Assembly: GCF_038066635.1 (NCBI RefSeq)
Contig: NZ_JBBUTI010000005.1
Span: 186,001-250,000, forward strand
From: Ideonella margarita
Lineage (GTDB): Bacteria; Pseudomonadota; Gammaproteobacteria; Burkholderiales; Burkholderiaceae_C
DNA length: 64,000 nt
Direction of reading: 5' to 3'
Position numbers and translations under genes: made by a program
Shown here: in pieces, positions 45,108 through 54,837 of the stretch
Layout of the letters: each line of letters starts with the position of its first letter
Position numbering within the stretch: the first letter of the stretch is position 1
The notes under the pieces: generated by a model
What the model was told of the DNA's origin: nothing
What the model saw: the letters and a program-made list of their open reading frames with translations, nothing else
Databases searched by the model: none

Positions 45108-45965
45108 TCAGTGACCGGCAGTGGCCTTTTGCGCCATCACCGAGCCCATGCGCAGCGCGCCGCCAGGTTGCCAGGCCGGATTGAAAGCCAGCGGGCCCTT
45201 CGGGAACAGCATGACCACGGTCGAGCCCAGCAGGAAGCGGCCCATCTCGTCGCCTTGCTTCAACGTCACTTCGCCGGGCTGGTAGCGCCACTCCCGCAGC
45301 ACACCCGGCCGCGGCGGGTTCACCTGGCCGTGCCACACCGTGGCCATGCTGCCCACGATGGTGGCGCCCACCAGCACCAGCACCATCGGCCCGTGCGCCG
45401 TGTCGAACACGCACACCACGCGCTCATTGCGCGCAAACAGGCCCGGCACGCCGCGTGCGGTCGTCGGGTTCACCGAGAACAGATCGCCCGGCACATGGAT
45501 CATGCGGGTCAGGCTGCCAGCGCAGGGCATGTGGATCCGGTGATAGTCGCGAGGGCTCAGATAGAGCGTCGCGAAATGGCCATCCTGAAACTGCGCGGCC
45601 AGGCCGCTGTCGCCGCCCACCAGCGCCGTCGTGCTGTAGCTGTGCCCCTTGGCCTGGAACACCTGGTCGCCGGCGATCGCGCCGAACTGGCTGATGGCGC
45701 CGTCCACCGGGCACACCCAGTCAGCCGCGGCCATCGGGCGCGCGCCCGGCTTCAAGGCCCGGGTGAAGAAATCGTTGAAGCTGGCGTAGGCCGCCACATC
45801 GGGCTGCGCCGCCTCCTGCATGTCCACGCCATAACGTGCCACGAACTTGGTGATCGCCCAGGTCGTCAAGGCGCCCGACTTGGACGAGGCAAAGGCCCCG
45901 GCCAGCGCGGTCAGCGCTTGCTTGGGCATCAGATATTGGGGCAACACGGCCAGACGGTCAGACAC
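45108..45965 (-). CDS. psd: Phosphatidylserine decarboxylase proenzyme
   Basis: 285 residues from a GTG at 45965 (VSDRLAVLPQYLMPKQALTA). It converts phosphatidylserine to phosphatidylethanolamine in the inner membrane. FASFNDFFTRALKPGARP-like sequence, CPVDGAISQFG, YHRIHMPCAG (His) and the self-cleavage LGST motif (FLLGSTVVMLF), whose Ser becomes the pyruvoyl cofactor, are all present. The longer ATG-initiated frame starts inside the divergent gene, so GTG is preferred (AGGA upstream). Confidence 0.94.
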   Translation of the reverse strand: MSDRLAVLPQYLMPKQALTALAGAFASSKSGALTTWAITKFVARYGVDMQEAAQPDVAAYASFNDFFTRALKPGARPMAAADWVCPVDGAISQFGAIAGDQVFQAKGHSYSTTALVGGDSGLAAQFQDGHFATLYLSPRDYHRIHMPCAGSLTRMIHVPGDLFSVNPTTARGVPGLFARNERVVCVFDTAHGPMVLVLVGATIVGSMATVWHGQVNPPRPGVLREWRYQPGEVTLKQGDEMGRFLLGSTVVMLFPKGPLAFNPAWQPGGALRMGSVMAQKATAGH

Positions 45966-46026
45966 GGCAGCAGGTCCTGATTGGGGCAAACAACCGGTCA
46001 GTGTAGCCGCCGTGCCGTGAAAGAAT

Positions 46027-48486
46027 ATGAGCCAACCTCCCCAACGCCCGCAGACCGCCGTACGAAACGCCACCATGAAAAGAGCCGTGAAGATCGTCCT
46101 GGGCCTGCTGGCCATCACCCTGACTGCGGCCGTCGCCGGCGGTGCCTGGTGGGTGCACAGCAAAGCGCCGGTGCGCGAAGGCCACTTGCAGCTGCAAGGT
46201 CTGTCGGCGCCCGTCGACGTGCGCTGGGACGAGCGTGGCGTGCCGCACCTGAAGGCGGCCAACGACGATGACCTGTACCGTGCGCTGGGCTACCTGCATG
46301 CGCAGGACCGGCTGTTCCAGATGGAGATGCTGCGCCGGCTGTCGCGCGGCGAACTGGCAGAGGTGCTCGGCCCCAAGTTGTTGCCCACCGACCGCCTGTT
46401 CCGCACGCTGGGCATTCGCCAGCGCGCTGATGCCGTGGCCGCGGGCATGGACGTGAACTCGCCCAGCGCCAAGGCGCTGCTGGCCTACCTCGACGGCGTG
46501 AACCAGTACCAGGACACACGCCCCGCGCCGATGGAGTTCCAGATCCTGGGCATCCAGAAGCGCCCGTTCAAGCCGGAAGACACCCTCAGTGTGGCCGGCT
46601 ACCTGGCCTATTCCTTCGCCGTGGCCTTCCGCACCGAACCGGTGCTGACCCGTGTGCGCGACGATCTCGGCGCGCCTTACCTCGACGTCTTCGACCTCGA
46701 CTATCACCCGGACGGCGTGCTGGGCAGCCCCTCGGCCACCCAAGCGCTGAACGACGCCACCCACACCATGCTGGCCCAGTTGGCGCAAGTCAGCGCCGAA
46801 GCCTTGCCCCTGGCCGGGCTGCCGCAGTTCGAAGGCAGCAATGCCTGGGCGGTGTCGGGCCGCTTGACCGACAGTGGCAAACCGCTGCTGGCCGGTGACC
46901 CGCACATCAGTTTCGCCACTCCCGCAGTCTGGTGGGAAGCCCACCTGCAATCGCCGGGCTTCGAGCTGTATGGCCACTTCCAGGCATTGAACCCCAGCGC
47001 CTTGCTCGGCCACAACCAGCAATTCGCCTGGAGCCTGACGATGTTCCAGAACGACGACGTCGACCTGATCGCCGAGAAGACCGATGCCGGCCACCCTGAC
47101 CAGGTGCTGATCAAGGGCACCTGGCACCGCATGGCGACGCGTGAGGAAGTGATTCAGGTGAAGGGTGCCGAGCCTGTGCGCCTGACCCTGCGCAGCACAC
47201 CCCACGGCCCGATCATCAATGAAGCTTTGGGCACCGCGGCCGGCCAGACGCCCATCGCCCTGTGGTGGGCCTTCCTCGAAACGCCCAACCCGGTGTTGCA
47301 GGCCTTTCATGAGCTCAACCGCGCCGACACGCTGGAGAAGGCCCGCACGGCCTCGAGCCACATTCACGCACCCGGTTTGAACATCGTCTGGGCGAATGCC
47401 AAGGGCGACATCGGCTGGTGGGCCGCCGCCCTGATCCCTGAACGACCAGCCGGCGTGAATCCCGCCTTCATCCTCGATGGCAGCACCGCGCAAGCCGACA
47501 AGCTGGGCTTCCGCCCATTCGCCGACAACCCGCAGGAAGAAAACCCGCAGCGCGGCTACATCATCTCGGCCAACCACCAGCCCGCCACCGGCCAGCCCGT
47601 GGCCGGCTACTACAACCTGCCCGACCGGGCACGCCGCCTGAACCAGCAACTCGCCGACAGCAATCGGCGCTGGAACACCACCAACAGCCGCGCCCTGCAG
47701 CTCGATGACGGCACGGCGTATCACAGCCGCGTGCTGGCCAGCGTGGTGCCGGTGCTGAAACCCCAACTGGCAGCATCGCCCGAAGAATCCGCATTGCTCG
47801 ACAAGCTGGCGGCCTGGGACGGCCGCTACGGCGTGACGGCCACCGAGCCCACGCTCTTCGCGCAGCTGCTGTACGAGATCACCAAGGAAGCCATGGCTGA
47901 CGAGCTGGGCGCTGACAACTTCGCCCTGCTGCTGCGCACCCGCTCGCTGGACGACGCGCTGCCGCGGCTGGTCAGCGACGCTGCCTCACCCTGGTGGGAC
48001 AAGCGCGGCACGCCCGCGAAGGAAGACCGCGCCGCCGGCCTGCTGGCCGCATGGAAGGCCACCCTCGCCCACCTGCGCACGCTTTATGGCCAAGACCCGG
48101 CCCAATGGACCTGGGGCCAGGCTCACCAGGTCACCCACGCGCACCCGCTGGGCCAGCAGAAGCCGCTCGACCGCATCTTCAACGTCGGCCCGTTCCCGGC
48201 ACCGGGTGGTCGCGAAACGCCCAACAACTACAGCTACACGACCGGTCCGGCGCCGTGGTCCACCGTGTACGGCCCCTCCACCCGTCGCCTGATCGACCTG
48301 GCCGCGCCGGGCCAGAGCGTGGGTATCAACCCGGTCGGCCAGAGCGGGGTGTGGGGTGACAAGCACTATGCCGATCAAGCCCCGCTGCACATGCGGGGCG
48401 ACTACCAGCGCCAGTACCTCGATGAAGCCGATGTGGCGGCCGCGACGCAATCCACCCTGGTGTTCCAGCCGGCAGCGGCGCGCTGA
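46027..48486 (+). CDS. Penicillin acylase/AHL acylase-family Ntn hydrolase
   Basis: Up to 819 residues (alternative ATG 46075). N-terminal membrane anchor or signal (AVKIVLGLLAITLTAAVAGG). Alpha chain with VRWDERGVPHLKAANDDDL and ALGYLHAQDRLFQMEMLRR. The autoproteolytic nucleophile is the Ser in FEGSNAWAVSG (about residue 271), with HNQQFAWSLT and NNYSYTTGPAPWSTVYGP later. Periplasmic enzymes of this family cleave amides such as penicillins or acyl-homoserine lactones. The substrate cannot be assigned. Confidence 0.92.
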   Translation: MSQPPQRPQTAVRNATMKRAVKIVLGLLAITLTAAVAGGAWWVHSKAPVREGHLQLQGLSAPVDVRWDERGVPHLKAANDDDLYRALGYLHAQDRLFQMEMLRRLSRGELAEVLGPKLLPTDRLFRTLGIRQRADAVAAGMDVNSPSAKALLAYLDGVNQYQDTRPAPMEFQILGIQKRPFKPEDTLSVAGYLAYSFAVAFRTEPVLTRVRDDLGAPYLDVFDLDYHPDGVLGSPSATQALNDATHTMLAQLAQVSAEALPLAGLPQFEGSNAWAVSGRLTDSGKPLLAGDPHISFATPAVWWEAHLQSPGFELYGHFQALNPSALLGHNQQFAWSLTMFQNDDVDLIAEKTDAGHPDQVLIKGTWHRMATREEVIQVKGAEPVRLTLRSTPHGPIINEALGTAAGQTPIALWWAFLETPNPVLQAFHELNRADTLEKARTASSHIHAPGLNIVWANAKGDIGWWAAALIPERPAGVNPAFILDGSTAQADKLGFRPFADNPQEENPQRGYIISANHQPATGQPVAGYYNLPDRARRLNQQLADSNRRWNTTNSRALQLDDGTAYHSRVLASVVPVLKPQLAASPEESALLDKLAAWDGRYGVTATEPTLFAQLLYEITKEAMADELGADNFALLLRTRSLDDALPRLVSDAASPWWDKRGTPAKEDRAAGLLAAWKATLAHLRTLYGQDPAQWTWGQAHQVTHAHPLGQQKPLDRIFNVGPFPAPGGRETPNNYSYTTGPAPWSTVYGPSTRRLIDLAAPGQSVGINPVGQSGVWGDKHYADQAPLHMRGDYQRQYLDEADVAAATQSTLVFQPAAAR

Positions 48487-48637
48487 ACCACAACAGTACG
48501 GCAGCAGCCCCCAAGAACGAAGCCCGCCTCGCCCCCCGAGGCGGGCGGTAGCTGGCGATACTGCGCGCCATGTTGTACCCGCTGTATCCACTGTTCCAGA
48601 GCGTCTGGCCCGCACTGCGGCCCTTTGCCGGCCGCCC

Positions 48638-49807
48638 ATGAAGATCTTCGTGCTCCACGCGCGTCACCTGGACGTGGCAGCCTGGCAAATTCAATACGCC
48701 CTCGGCCGGCGCCCTGACCTCACACCCTACGGTTATCACCACGCGGCTGACGAGCACCACCAACTGGTGCACTCCAGGCGCAGCGGTCCTGCATGGCTGC
48801 GGCTGCTGGTAGACGGCCTCAGCCGGGCGTTGACCGGCCTCGATTTCTTTCATGTGCTGTGCAACCTGCCGCGCATCCTGAAAGAACGTCCGGACATCAT
48901 CTGGACCCACACCGAATACGAATGGATGCCCTGGCTGCAACTCAGCCGTTGGTTGCGCCTGCGCCGCATTCCCGTGATCGCCCAATCGGTGTGGCTGGCA
49001 GACCGCTGGCCGACCTTGAACGAGCGCCAGCGCCAACGCGTGATTCGCCTGGGCGCCGACGCTGCCGCCTGCACCTTTCTCTCGCCGCTGAACGCGGCCT
49101 GGGCGCGCAGCGTCAACCTCAATCCGAAGGTGTGCTGGGTGCCCTTTGGCATCAGCACCGAGAGCTTCCAGCCCATCCCAAACAGCACCGAGCGCCCGCC
49201 GGCGGCCCCGCCCGATGAGGCCGATGCACCGGCCATCCGGGTCTTGTCGGTCGGCTCTGACCGGCACCGCGACTGGGCCACGCTCGGCCAGGCCCTTGGC
49301 GGCAACAGCCGCTTCGAGCTGCGCGTGGCCAGCGACCAAGCCCTGGTGGACCTGAAAGCCCAAGGCGCCACGGTGGCAAAGGTCGATCTGGCGATGCTGA
49401 GGCAGTGGTACGCCTGGGCCGATGTGGTGGCGGTGTCACTGGCACCGAACTGGCATGCCTCCGGCCTCACCACCGTGCTGGAGGCCTGTGCGATGGGCAA
49501 GCCGGTGGTCGTCACCGACACCGGCGGCCTGCGGGACTGCCTCGGGGCCGGCGCGCTCACCCTCGTGCCACCGAACGATGCCGCGGCGCTGCGTGACGCC
49601 GTCCTGCACCTGCATCAACACCCGGACGCCGCCGCGCTGCAGGTCGGTGTGGCCCGGGCGCGTGTGGCGCACCAGCAGCTCACCAGCCGGGGCTATGCAC
49701 GGCGGCATCTGGCCTTGTCGAAGCAACTGCTCGACCCGCTCGGTGTCTCCGGCGACACCCGGCCCGCATCAACGACACTGGGCCACACCGCCCACACCGA
49801 TTTCTGA
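48638..49807 (+). CDS. Glycosyltransferase (GT-B, family 4-like)
   Basis: 389 residues. MKIFVLHARHLDVAAWQIQY opens a GT-B N-terminal domain with IIWTHTEYEWMPWLQ. The C-terminal donor domain has RVLSVGSDRHRDWATL, the ADVVAVSLAPNWHASGLTTV and LEACAMGKPVVVTDTGGLRD motif (E-x7-E type) of GT4 enzymes. It probably builds a surface or exopolysaccharide; acceptor unknown. ATG 48638 is set by the domain start; the longer frame runs back into the acylase gene. Confidence 0.88.
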   Translation: MKIFVLHARHLDVAAWQIQYALGRRPDLTPYGYHHAADEHHQLVHSRRSGPAWLRLLVDGLSRALTGLDFFHVLCNLPRILKERPDIIWTHTEYEWMPWLQLSRWLRLRRIPVIAQSVWLADRWPTLNERQRQRVIRLGADAAACTFLSPLNAAWARSVNLNPKVCWVPFGISTESFQPIPNSTERPPAAPPDEADAPAIRVLSVGSDRHRDWATLGQALGGNSRFELRVASDQALVDLKAQGATVAKVDLAMLRQWYAWADVVAVSLAPNWHASGLTTVLEACAMGKPVVVTDTGGLRDCLGAGALTLVPPNDAAALRDAVLHLHQHPDAAALQVGVARARVAHQQLTSRGYARRHLALSKQLLDPLGVSGDTRPASTTLGHTAHTDF

Positions 49808-49814
49808 GATCGCC

Positions 49815-50396
49815 ATGCTCAACGACCTGCCCTCCGCGCTGCACCAAGCCACCAGCCTGACGCACGACGGTTTGCTGCTCCGGCCATTTGAAGATGGCGA
49901 CGCGGAGGCCTTTGCCGAAGCCGCGCGCACCTCGGTCGACACGGTGGGCGCCTGGATGCCTTGGTGCGCGCCTGACTACACCGCTAACGACGCCGTGTTC
50001 TGGTTCGGCCTGTGTCGGCAGGGCTTGGCCAGTGGCACCGCCCACGACCTGGGTGTGTTTGATGCCCGCACCGGCGAGTTGCTGGGCGGCGCCGGCCTCA
50101 ATCAGATCAACAGCCTGCACCGCATGGCCAACCTCGGCTACTGGGTGCGCACGTCGAAGCAGCGCCAAGGCATTGCACGTCGCTGCGTGGCGGCATTGAC
50201 GGCGCACGGGTTTCACACCCTGGGCCTGCAGCGCATCGAAATCGTGGTGGCGGTGGGCAACACCGCCAGCGCGGCCGTGGCCAGGCAGGCCGGTGCGCAG
50301 TGGGAATGCACGGCGCGCAACCGGCTCTGGCTGCATGGCGGGCCGGTTGCGGCCGACGTGTTTTCTCTCGTGCCGCTGGTCAGGCCGGCAGCATGA
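49815..50396 (+). CDS. GNAT N-acetyltransferase (RimJ/RimL type)
   Basis: 193 residues. GLLLRPFEDGDAEAFAEAAR, LGYWVRTSKQRQGIARRCVA (acetyl-CoA loop Q-R-Q-G-I-A) and IEIVVAVGNTASAAVARQAG match the Acetyltransf_3/RimJ-RimL group, which acetylates protein N-termini or small amines. Starts 7 bp after the glycosyltransferase stop; probably co-transcribed. Followed by a terminator. Confidence 0.9.
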   Translation: MLNDLPSALHQATSLTHDGLLLRPFEDGDAEAFAEAARTSVDTVGAWMPWCAPDYTANDAVFWFGLCRQGLASGTAHDLGVFDARTGELLGGAGLNQINSLHRMANLGYWVRTSKQRQGIARRCVAALTAHGFHTLGLQRIEIVVAVGNTASAAVARQAGAQWECTARNRLWLHGGPVAADVFSLVPLVRPAA

Positions 50397-50431
50397 AAAA
50401 AGGGCGAGACGCCTGATCAGCGCTCGCCCTT
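50394..50431 (-). terminator. Intrinsic terminator of the metalloprotease gene
   Basis: Inverted repeat AAGGGCGAG (50400-50408) and CTCGCCCTT (50423-50431). On the minus strand the stem is followed by a T-run (complement of the A-run at 50395-50400), so it terminates the protease transcript; it may also serve the convergent GNAT gene. Confidence 0.8.
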
Positions 50432-50485
50432 CGATTTCAGCTTCTCAAACGACCATCAGCGAGTGGCCGATGGCCTTCGAGCTGC

Positions 50486-51361
50486 TTACTTGCCTTGACG
50501 ATATTGCAGGTGCAGCGAGTCCATGCGCGCCACCTGGCCAGCAGTGAACGAGTTCATGCAGCTGTCGTCGGTGTAGTCCATGAAGTTGGTGATGGGGTCG
50601 AGACCTGCCTTGGTGGTGCAGGAATCACGGCCCACCGGGCAACCGTAGGCGGCTGACTTCTCGGCCGGGGTGTCAGACACCGAGTCACCCGCGTTGGTGC
50701 AGGCGCCCTGGAAGGTGTGATACAGGCCGAGCCAATGGCCCACTTCGTGGGTGCCGGTGTCGCCTTCGTTGTACGGGGCCGACGAGCCGCCGGGCACGCT
50801 GGAGTTCAGCAGCACGACGCCATCCAGCTTCGGGCTGGCGGTGTAGTCCGACGGGAAAGTGGCCCAGCCCAGCAGGCCGCCGCCAGGGGCAGCGCTGTAC
50901 AGGTTCAGGGCGCTGGCCGTGCCCTTGCGCAGTGCGGTCTTGGCAGCTGTTTCAGCCGACGAGCCCGGGGCCATCGTGTACCAGGTGGCGTTGGTGGTGC
51001 GGTCCACCGACTGCAGCGCGAAGCGAAACGGCGTGCTGGCGTAAGCCGAATTCAGCACCGCGATCTGGTCGTTGATCATGGCGGTGGTGATGTCGCCGTT
51101 GGCAACGCCCGTGCCCTTGTTGATCACGTGGAAGTACACCGGAATCGTCACGGTGCCAGCAGCGCGCTCAGCCTCCTGGCCCTTCATGCGACGGCCTTCG
51201 ACGAAGGCGACGCGCTTGGCTTCGATCTTGTCGCGGGCTGCCTTTTCAGGGGCCACGGTGTAGCAGCGGTGGCTCAGTACGTCGTCCTTGGCGGCATACG
51301 ACGTTGCGGTGACCAGGCTCAGGGCGGCAAATGCCAGGGTGGTCAGGGCCAACTTCTTCAT
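50486..51361 (-). CDS. M43 (pappalysin/cytophagalysin) zinc metalloprotease
   Basis: 291 residues. Signal peptide MKKLALTTLAFAALSLVTAT. The mature domain has the extended zinc motif HEVGHWLGLYH and a downstream Met-turn (NFMDYTDDSC), with cysteines spaced as in secreted M43 proteases. PVYFHVINKG is also typical. It is secreted to the periplasm or, possibly through type II secretion (gspAB lie nearby), outside the cell; the substrate is unknown. Upstream, TTCACGACA (51463-51471) and TGTCGTGAA (51493-51501) form an inverted pair of unknown role. Confidence 0.92.
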   Translation of the reverse strand: MKKLALTTLAFAALSLVTATSYAAKDDVLSHRCYTVAPEKAARDKIEAKRVAFVEGRRMKGQEAERAAGTVTIPVYFHVINKGTGVANGDITTAMINDQIAVLNSAYASTPFRFALQSVDRTTNATWYTMAPGSSAETAAKTALRKGTASALNLYSAAPGGGLLGWATFPSDYTASPKLDGVVLLNSSVPGGSSAPYNEGDTGTHEVGHWLGLYHTFQGACTNAGDSVSDTPAEKSAAYGCPVGRDSCTTKAGLDPITNFMDYTDDSCMNSFTAGQVARMDSLHLQYRQGK

Positions 51362-51596
51362 GTTCAGGAACTCCTCGATCGTGTGTTTGTAAACAGAGGT
51401 ATCTGACAGTGGGTGGGGTAAAACCCCGCTCTTTTTGAGAGCAAGGTCACTCTACCCCCCCGTTCACGACAGCTCACTAGGGGCTTCACTTGTGTCGTGA
51501 ATGTGACAAACAGCACGAATCGTTCCAGATCTCCCCGCCTTCGGCATCGATCTGCAAACACACCAGAAACGCCGGCATGCCGCGCAGCCCAACTCC

Positions 51597-53099
51597 CTAG
51601 ACGATGCGCTTGTGCAGCCCGGCCGCGGCCCACAGCGCGGGCAGATCCATGTGGGCTTCGAGCGTGTCGGCCAAGCGCTCCAGGCTCGCCTCACGCAGGG
51701 CAGCGAGGTCCACCGACTGGGCATGCCGCAGGCCGGCCCAGCGCAACAGTGCAGACTGCGCGGCTGGCTGGTCAAACAGGCCGTGCAGGTAGGTGCCCGC
51801 CACTTGCCCGTCCGCACTCACCGCACCATCCGGGAGCTCACCGCCCCCGGCTTGGTGCAGCAGCACGGCCGGCGTGCCCAGCGCGGGCCCGGTGCTCACG
51901 CCCATGTGGATCTCGTAGCCACTCACCGCTGCATCCGGTGCACCGGCGAGCAGGCCCACGCCCAGCCGGCCCTGCACCTCGCGCAGTTGCTTGTGCGGCT
52001 CCAGCGTGGTTTGCATTTCCAGCCAGCCGAGGCCCGCCATGCTGCCGCCGTCTTCCAGGCCGTGCGGGTCATGCAACGCCGTGCCCAGCATCTGGAAGCC
52101 ACCGCAGATGCCCAGCACCTTGCCGCCGTAACGCAGGTGGCGTTGCAGCGCCTTGTCATGGCCCTGCTCGCGCAGCCAGCGCAGGTCGGCCTGCACGTTC
52201 TTGCTGCCGGGCAGGATCACCAGATCAGCCTCAGGCAAAGGCTGGCCAGGGCCGACGTATTGCAGGTCGACCTGCGGGTGCGCGCGCAGCGCATCAAAGT
52301 CGGTGTGGTTGCTGATGCGCGGCAGCACCGGAACCACCACCCGCAGGCGCTTGTGCACGTCCTGCGGCGCCTGCTGCCAGGCGGCAATCGCGTCCTCGGC
52401 ATCCAGATGCAGGCCGTGCAGGTAGGGCACCACGCCGAAGGTGGGTTTGGCGGTGCGGCTGGTCAACCAGTCCACGCCGGGCATCAGCAACGAAACATCG
52501 CCGCGGAAGCGATTGATGATGAAGCCGCGCACCAGCGCCTGCTCTTCCGGTGCCAGGCAATCCAGCGTGCCGGTCAGGTGGGCGAACACGCCGCCGCGGT
52601 CGATGTCGGCCACCACCACCACGGGCACCTGGTTGGGCAGGGCGAAACCCATGTTGGCGATGTCGCGGTCACGCAGGTTGATTTCAGCAGGGCTGCCGGC
52701 GCCCTCCACCAGCACCACGTCGAACTCGCGACGCAGGTGGTGCCAGCTTTCCTGCACCGCCTCGAAGGCCACGCGCTTGTAGTCATGGAAGGCCCGCGCA
52801 TCCATCTGATGGCGCGCCTGACCGTGGATGATGATCTGAGCGCCGGTGTCAGAGCTGGGCTTGATCAGCACCGGGTTCATGTGCACCGTGGGCGCCACGC
52901 CCGCCGCCAGCGCCTGCAACGCCTGGGCCCGGCCAATCTCGCCGCCGTCGGCCGTCACCGCGCTGTTCAGGGCCATGTTCTGCGGCTTGAACGGCGCCAC
53001 CTTCACGCCCCGCCGCGCCAGCACGCGGCACAAGCCAGCCACCAGCGTGGTCTTGCCGGCGTCTGAGGTGGTGCCCTGCACCATCAATGCGCCCTTCAT
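51597..53099 (-). CDS. cobQ: Cobyric acid synthase
   Basis: 500 residues. Amidates the b, d, e and g side chains of adenosyl-cobyrinic acid a,c-diamide. N-terminal MKGALMVQGTTSDAGKTTLV P-loop; PFKPQNMALNSAVT and NPVLIKPSSDTGAQIIIHGQ are family signatures. The C-terminal glutaminase domain has GKVLGICGGFQMLG (catalytic Cys) and TYLHGLFD (His). ATG 53099 overlaps the upstream gene by 4 nt. Last gene of the cobalamin cluster. Confidence 0.95.
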   Translation of the reverse strand: MKGALMVQGTTSDAGKTTLVAGLCRVLARRGVKVAPFKPQNMALNSAVTADGGEIGRAQALQALAAGVAPTVHMNPVLIKPSSDTGAQIIIHGQARHQMDARAFHDYKRVAFEAVQESWHHLRREFDVVLVEGAGSPAEINLRDRDIANMGFALPNQVPVVVVADIDRGGVFAHLTGTLDCLAPEEQALVRGFIINRFRGDVSLLMPGVDWLTSRTAKPTFGVVPYLHGLHLDAEDAIAAWQQAPQDVHKRLRVVVPVLPRISNHTDFDALRAHPQVDLQYVGPGQPLPEADLVILPGSKNVQADLRWLREQGHDKALQRHLRYGGKVLGICGGFQMLGTALHDPHGLEDGGSMAGLGWLEMQTTLEPHKQLREVQGRLGVGLLAGAPDAAVSGYEIHMGVSTGPALGTPAVLLHQAGGGELPDGAVSADGQVAGTYLHGLFDQPAAQSALLRWAGLRHAQSVDLAALREASLERLADTLEAHMDLPALWAAAGLHKRIV

Positions 53100-53908
53100 G
53101 CTGCAACCTCCGGTCGCTTGTGCCACTCTGCAATCAGGGCACGCAACTGCGGCAAGCCGCGGGTCAGCAGGGTCGGGCCGGGCGCCAGGATGTCGGCGGA
53201 CTTGATCTCACGCACGAAACCGTCCCGCACCGCCGGCACCACTTCCCAGCCCGGGCGGGCCGTGACCTGATCGGGCACGAAGCGGCGGCCACACCAGCTG
53301 CCAATGATGATGTCGGGCGCACGTGCCACCACGTCCATCGGGTCGGCGACGATGCGTTGCTTGGCGCCGTGGTGAGCAGCCAGCTCCGGGAAGGCATCCT
53401 CGCCCCCAGCCAGCGCCACCAGCTCACTCACCCAACCCACGCCACTGATGAGCGGCTCGTTCCACTCTTCGAACCAGATGCGGGGGCGACGCGCACCCTC
53501 AGGCAGTTCCATCAAGAACGGCGACGGCGCCATGGCGGCACTCAGCTCTGCAATCAGTTCTTCACCCGCCTCCACCCGGCCCACCAGCGCCGCCAGCGCC
53601 TGCACCATGCGCAGCATGCCGGCCAGCGTGCGGTGGTTGAAGACATGCACCTCCAACCCGGCCCGCACCAGTTGCGCGGCCAGGTCGGCCTGCATGTCGG
53701 AAAAGGCCACCACCAGATCGGGCTGCACCGCGAGGATGCGCTCCAGCTGTGCGGTGGAATAGCCGCTGATCTTCGGCTTGTCGCGCCGCGCCTCCGGCGG
53801 GTAGACCGTGAAGCCCGAAATGCCGCACACCTGGTCTGCGGCGCCCAGCAGATACAAGGTCTCGACCGCCTCGGTCGAGAGGCAGGCAATGCGCTGGTAG
53901 CCGCTCAT
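53096..53908 (-). CDS. BtuF-like cobalamin-binding protein without signal peptide
   Basis: 270 residues. Periplasmic-binding-protein class III fold (RIACLSTEAVETLYLLGAAD, QPDLVVAFSDMQADLAAQLV, WFEEWNEPLISGVGW). No signal peptide is visible from ATG 53908, unlike the BtuF encoded next to it, so it would be cytoplasmic as written; a longer frame to 53962 does not create one. It may be a corrinoid carrier or a salvage component. Coupled by 4-nt overlaps to both neighbours. Confidence 0.82.
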   Translation of the reverse strand: MSGYQRIACLSTEAVETLYLLGAADQVCGISGFTVYPPEARRDKPKISGYSTAQLERILAVQPDLVVAFSDMQADLAAQLVRAGLEVHVFNHRTLAGMLRMVQALAALVGRVEAGEELIAELSAAMAPSPFLMELPEGARRPRIWFEEWNEPLISGVGWVSELVALAGGEDAFPELAAHHGAKQRIVADPMDVVARAPDIIIGSWCGRRFVPDQVTARPGWEVVPAVRDGFVREIKSADILAPGPTLLTRGLPQLRALIAEWHKRPEVAA

Positions 53909-54837
53909 GGCGCTGGCAGCTTCACGGGTTGGCCCGCGCGCACCTGCTCGAACCCTTCGCACATGCGCTTGGCACCCAGCAGGATGCGCGGCGTGTGGCG
54001 GCTGATGTGGTCTGACGGAATGGTGACCACCGCTTGCTTGGCGATCGGCTCGAAGTGCTTGAAGGCGCGCCAGTGGCCCACGCTGTCGTCAACCTGGCCG
54101 TCCAGCGTGCTGGTGGCCAGCACCTGCGGCTGCGCCGCGATCACCGCCTCGGCACTCACCGTGGGCACGTAGGTGGGGTGGCTGCCAAACACGTTGACGC
54201 CGCCACACAGGCGCACCACGTCGCTGATCAGGTGCTTGTCGTTCACCGTCATCAGCGGCTTGTGCCAGATTTGATAGAACACCCGCAGCGGCGGACGCTG
54301 GCGGTAGCGCTGCTCCAGCGCTGCCAGGTCTCGGGCAAAGGCATCAGCGGCTGCGTCTGCCGCCGGCTGTGTGCCGGCCAGCACACCGAGGCGCCGGATG
54401 CTGTCGCCGATCTGCGGCAGGCTGCGCGGCTCACTGTGGAAGATCGGCAGTTTCAGGGCCTTGAGCCGGTCGATCTGCCCGGCCGAGCTGCCGTGCATCC
54501 AGACCACGATCAGATCGGGCTTGAGGGCGGCGATGCGCTCCAGATCAAGCCCGTGCGAATCACCCACCACCGGCAGCGCTCGCGCGGCAGCGGGGTAATC
54601 GCCGTAGCGCACATTGGCCACCACCTTGTCACCCGCACCGGCCGCAAACAGCAGCTCGGTGGTGTGCGGCGCCAGGCTGACGATGCGCATGGCCGGGCCG
54701 GCCAAGCTCACCGTTCGGCCGTCGTCGTCCAGCGCCGACACGGGCGCAGCATAGGCGGGCATGGCGCACGCCAACAGCGTCAAGGCGGCAACGGCCAGGC
54801 CTGCATTCAAGTTCATCTTGCTCTGCAACATCGTCAA
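53905..54837 (-). CDS. btuF: Periplasmic vitamin B12-binding protein
   Basis: 310 residues. Signal peptide AGLAVAALTLLACAMPAYAA. Mature domain RIVSLAPHTTELLFAAGAGD, DLERIAALKPDLIVVWMHGS and VRLCGGVNVFGSHPTYVPTV, characteristic of BtuF/FepB class III binding proteins. It should pass corrinoids to the BtuC/BtuD-like transporter at 62-64 kb. Overlaps cobU and the second BtuF-like gene by 4 nt each. Confidence 0.9.
   Translation of the reverse strand: MTMLQSKMNLNAGLAVAALTLLACAMPAYAAPVSALDDDGRTVSLAGPAMRIVSLAPHTTELLFAAGAGDKVVANVRYGDYPAAARALPVVGDSHGLDLERIAALKPDLIVVWMHGSSAGQIDRLKALKLPIFHSEPRSLPQIGDSIRRLGVLAGTQPAADAAADAFARDLAALEQRYRQRPPLRVFYQIWHKPLMTVNDKHLISDVVRLCGGVNVFGSHPTYVPTVSAEAVIAAQPQVLATSTLDGQVDDSVGHWRAFKHFEPIAKQAVVTIPSDHISRHTPRILLGAKRMCEGFEQVRAGQPVKLPAP

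Noticed and set aside
45958..47766. 602-residue antisense ORF over the acylase gene
   Set aside because: Composition typical of an antisense high-GC frame; the acylase frame has clear catalytic motifs.
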